Positions 62,040-64,000 of a stretch of DNA of 64,000 nucleotides are shown in pieces. Numbering within the stretch: the stretch's first letter is position 1; every line of letters begins with the position of its first letter. Under the pieces are notes generated by a model. The model worked only from the letters and a program-made list of their open reading frames with translations. It was not told the DNA's origin and did no database searches. Position numbers and translations under genes: made by a program. The stretch is from NCBI GenBank assembly GCA_008360955.1, contig LUCM01001908.1:1-64000 (forward strand). Direction: 5' to 3'. The stretch comes from Fasciolopsis buskii (Eukaryota > Platyhelminthes > Trematoda > Plagiorchiida > Fasciolidae).

Positions 62040-62500
62040 ATTTATCAGAAACAAATATATTACTGCTAGTATCTTATACAAAACTATTATCTTATACAAA
62101 ACTATTGGGATTGGGGAGGACTAAAAACCGCTGCATCGAGAGGTACTTGGTCTCCAAAAATTTAGTACTCCCCCTGGAGTAGAGCTCATTAGGACTCCAT
62201 GTCCTCCTCCTAAATCAACAAATCTATATTCAGGATCATAATCCCCCAAACTCCTCTGAAATTTGAAGTTGACTTGGACAAGTCGCTCTCATCAGCCCTC
62301 TCCAACCCCCACGTACAAAGTTGCAACTTGAGCCGTCCATGTCAATATGTCAGTCGCTGTAGTCCTCAATAATCCTTCTCCCAAAGTCCCGACAAAAATC
62401 TTCAAACGATGAGGTCAGTACGGTCAACGCATCCGGCCTGCGTGTGCACTAGCTCTTCGTGTTCCTCTCACTCTCAGCTCACAATCTAACTAGTATATCC
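62040..62500. other. C-rich sequence with no recognised gene
   Basis: From about 62150 the + strand becomes C-rich and G-poor, foreshadowing the ORF1-like region of the LINE that follows. Start of that element cannot be fixed. Confidence 0.4.
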
Positions 62501-64000
62501 CAAAGTTTTCATCGAAATGGATGCCGCCACTGCGAACAGCCTCTTTGATGCCACGACGCGCCCTTCACACCCCACAGACCCCTTCCCGATTTTCCACCCA
62601 TGGACAACCACTTCACCTAACTCGTATTAACCAGCCACCTTTCATGGGCACCGTCTGGTACCATTTCGTGCCGCCACATCTAGCCCTACCTCCACCCTAC
62701 ATGCGACGGATAGTTCATATCCGATCTGAAAACCGCATGAACTACGGGCCACACTCACTGGCATCCTCCGCCTACCGGTAGTAATTTACACCAAAGCAGG
62801 TGTTTCAATCCACAACACAATAGTGCTTCTGTCAGATACTTTTTCCCCAGAACTAAGCCCCTCCTGCCATTTCTTCCTACACATGTTTCATCCCACTATT
62901 CCTATGTAACCCAACTTGGATTGGCCGCAACCCCCCGGAGGCTGAATGTAACTAGGACGGATCAACGTTCTCCGCCCTATAGGTCATTCATCCACCAGAT
63001 GTCCTGTTCAATTCGCCAGACGGATCACCGATAGTCCACTTTCAGTCACATTGCCCTGGGCTGACGCCTCCTCATCCAAGTGATGCAACACCCTCCCAAC
63101 TAAAGAAGGCTACAAATCAAAATCAAAAAATTATAAATTGGTTGAAGGTAAAAATGCTGGTTCCCTCCAAAACTCAACTAACGAGGAGCCGTGCTTTGTT
63201 AACCATGACGTAAATCAGTATCAACGTTACTTCCGGGCATTTTGATAACTTTATTAAATGCATGCTCCATGCTAAGGGAAATTCAATGTACCCGTCTTGA
63301 TTTAGCAGCAAGTAGTGGCTCAGTAATCACACTCCGGACAAGGTAATAATAATTCTCGGCTATAATTTTTTCAGGAAAAGTCGTGTAACCCAGCGTGGAG
63401 GTGGCTGCCTTGTCTGCGTCACATAATCTATACCAGCTAGGTTGTGTCAGGATGATGTTTGGGTAAGAGCTGAGATGAGCGGTGGATGCCTTCTTGTCGG
63501 AGGCGTCTATCGCCCCCCGGTTCTTGCCAAAACGATTTTGTAATGCTAACCAAATTAACGAATACTCCTTCTGACCTATCAAGTTCCAGGCTTACCGCTG
63601 ACGACTTCAATGAACCTGGCATATGCTGGTCCATACCTTTCGACCCAGCTTAAACGCTTCCTTTCCTTGAAAATCTTCATTATGGCTGTTGGACTCAACA
63701 CGTAACTGGCCCAACAAGGGACAGCAGTGTTCTGGACTTGATATTTACTGTGAACTTAAAGCACGTTCAAACAGCCACTGGGGCTAGTTTACCTGGATGT
63801 GATCATCTGCCTGCTAGCTGTTCACTTACATTTCCCCTTCCAAATGGATGCCCCCTACCAAGCCGAAGGCCATATTTCGGAGCGGACTAAAATCGTCTGC
63901 CTATTTTAGTTTGTAAATACAATCGAGACTCTTTAGTTCTAGCACCTAAAGAGCAAGCGACCGCTGACCAGCTGTACTTCAACCTACGCAGGTGTCTTGG
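62501..64000 (+). mobile_element. CR1-like LINE 5' half (ORF1-like and endonuclease), runs off the window
   Basis: A P/H/S-rich ORF1-like frame at 62521-62781 (HTPQTPSRFSTHGQP) resembles the 5' region of the minus-strand CR1-like LINE. From about 63660 an endonuclease C-terminal region is clear: FLENLHYG, CWTQHVTGPTRDSSVLDLIF, GASLPGCDHLPASCSL (the catalytic SDH replaced by CDH as in this family), then a linker RRPYF and LYFNLRRCL near the edge. Same family as 41562-41122 on the other strand. The window end truncates it before the RT. Confidence 0.68.

Noticed and set aside
62521..62781. P/H-rich 86-codon frame as an independent host gene
   Set aside because: Its composition and position just 5' of a CR1 endonuclease fit the ORF1-like region of that LINE.

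Overview
The window looks like nuclear DNA of a parasitic flatworm (trematode or cestode; I cannot separate the two from sequence alone). The evidence is spliced eukaryotic genes with large introns, standard-code conserved exons, and a repeat load dominated by decayed RTE-like, CR1/Jockey-like, Gypsy, BEL/Pao and Penelope-like retroelements of the kinds common in flatworm genomes. One assembly gap of 709 N lies at 43465-44173. There is no sign of bacterial, plasmid or CRISPR content.

Left part, 1-23 kb: two host genes, arranged tail to tail. The first (+ strand, running in from outside the window) is the C-terminal part of a PUS1/TruA-family tRNA pseudouridine synthase. Three exons (about 1053-1263, 3042-3161 and 17420-17515) join in frame; the 14.3 kb intron before the last exon is full of LINE fragments. 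The second (- strand, 23009 to 19786) is a two-exon ZNF474-like gene predicted to encode 467 residues with six C2HC zinc fingers in three tandem pairs. The splice phases match exactly.

The PUS1 intron is itself notable. It holds RTE-like copies in both orientations. A 930-base tract is repeated in inverted orientation (7620-8549 and 12702-13631) with only about two mismatches, including shared stop codons and a shared apparent deletion, while flanking homologous sequence is only about 80% identical. Separately, the first 200 bases of the window recur base for base at 11202-11401. Both patterns suggest recent duplication or conversion of already dead elements, or an assembly effect.

Right part, 24-64 kb: I find no host gene. 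In order it holds an RTE fragment, a solo-LTR-like copy, a (TA)n tract, a Gypsy element between two LTR-like repeats with much of its reverse transcriptase deleted, a 2.6 kb unit bounded by 187-base inverted repeats, a CR1-like LINE on the - strand, a CR1 3' fragment on the + strand, the N gap, a Penelope-like GIY-YIG fragment, a decayed BEL/Pao element, further CR1 fragments in both orientations, an unassigned stretch with cysteine-containing minus-strand frames, and finally the 5' half of a CR1-like LINE running off the right edge. All of these are broken by stops and frameshifts. I found no convincing wholly new system; the strongest leads are the conversion-like tracts and the unassigned 57-62 kb block.
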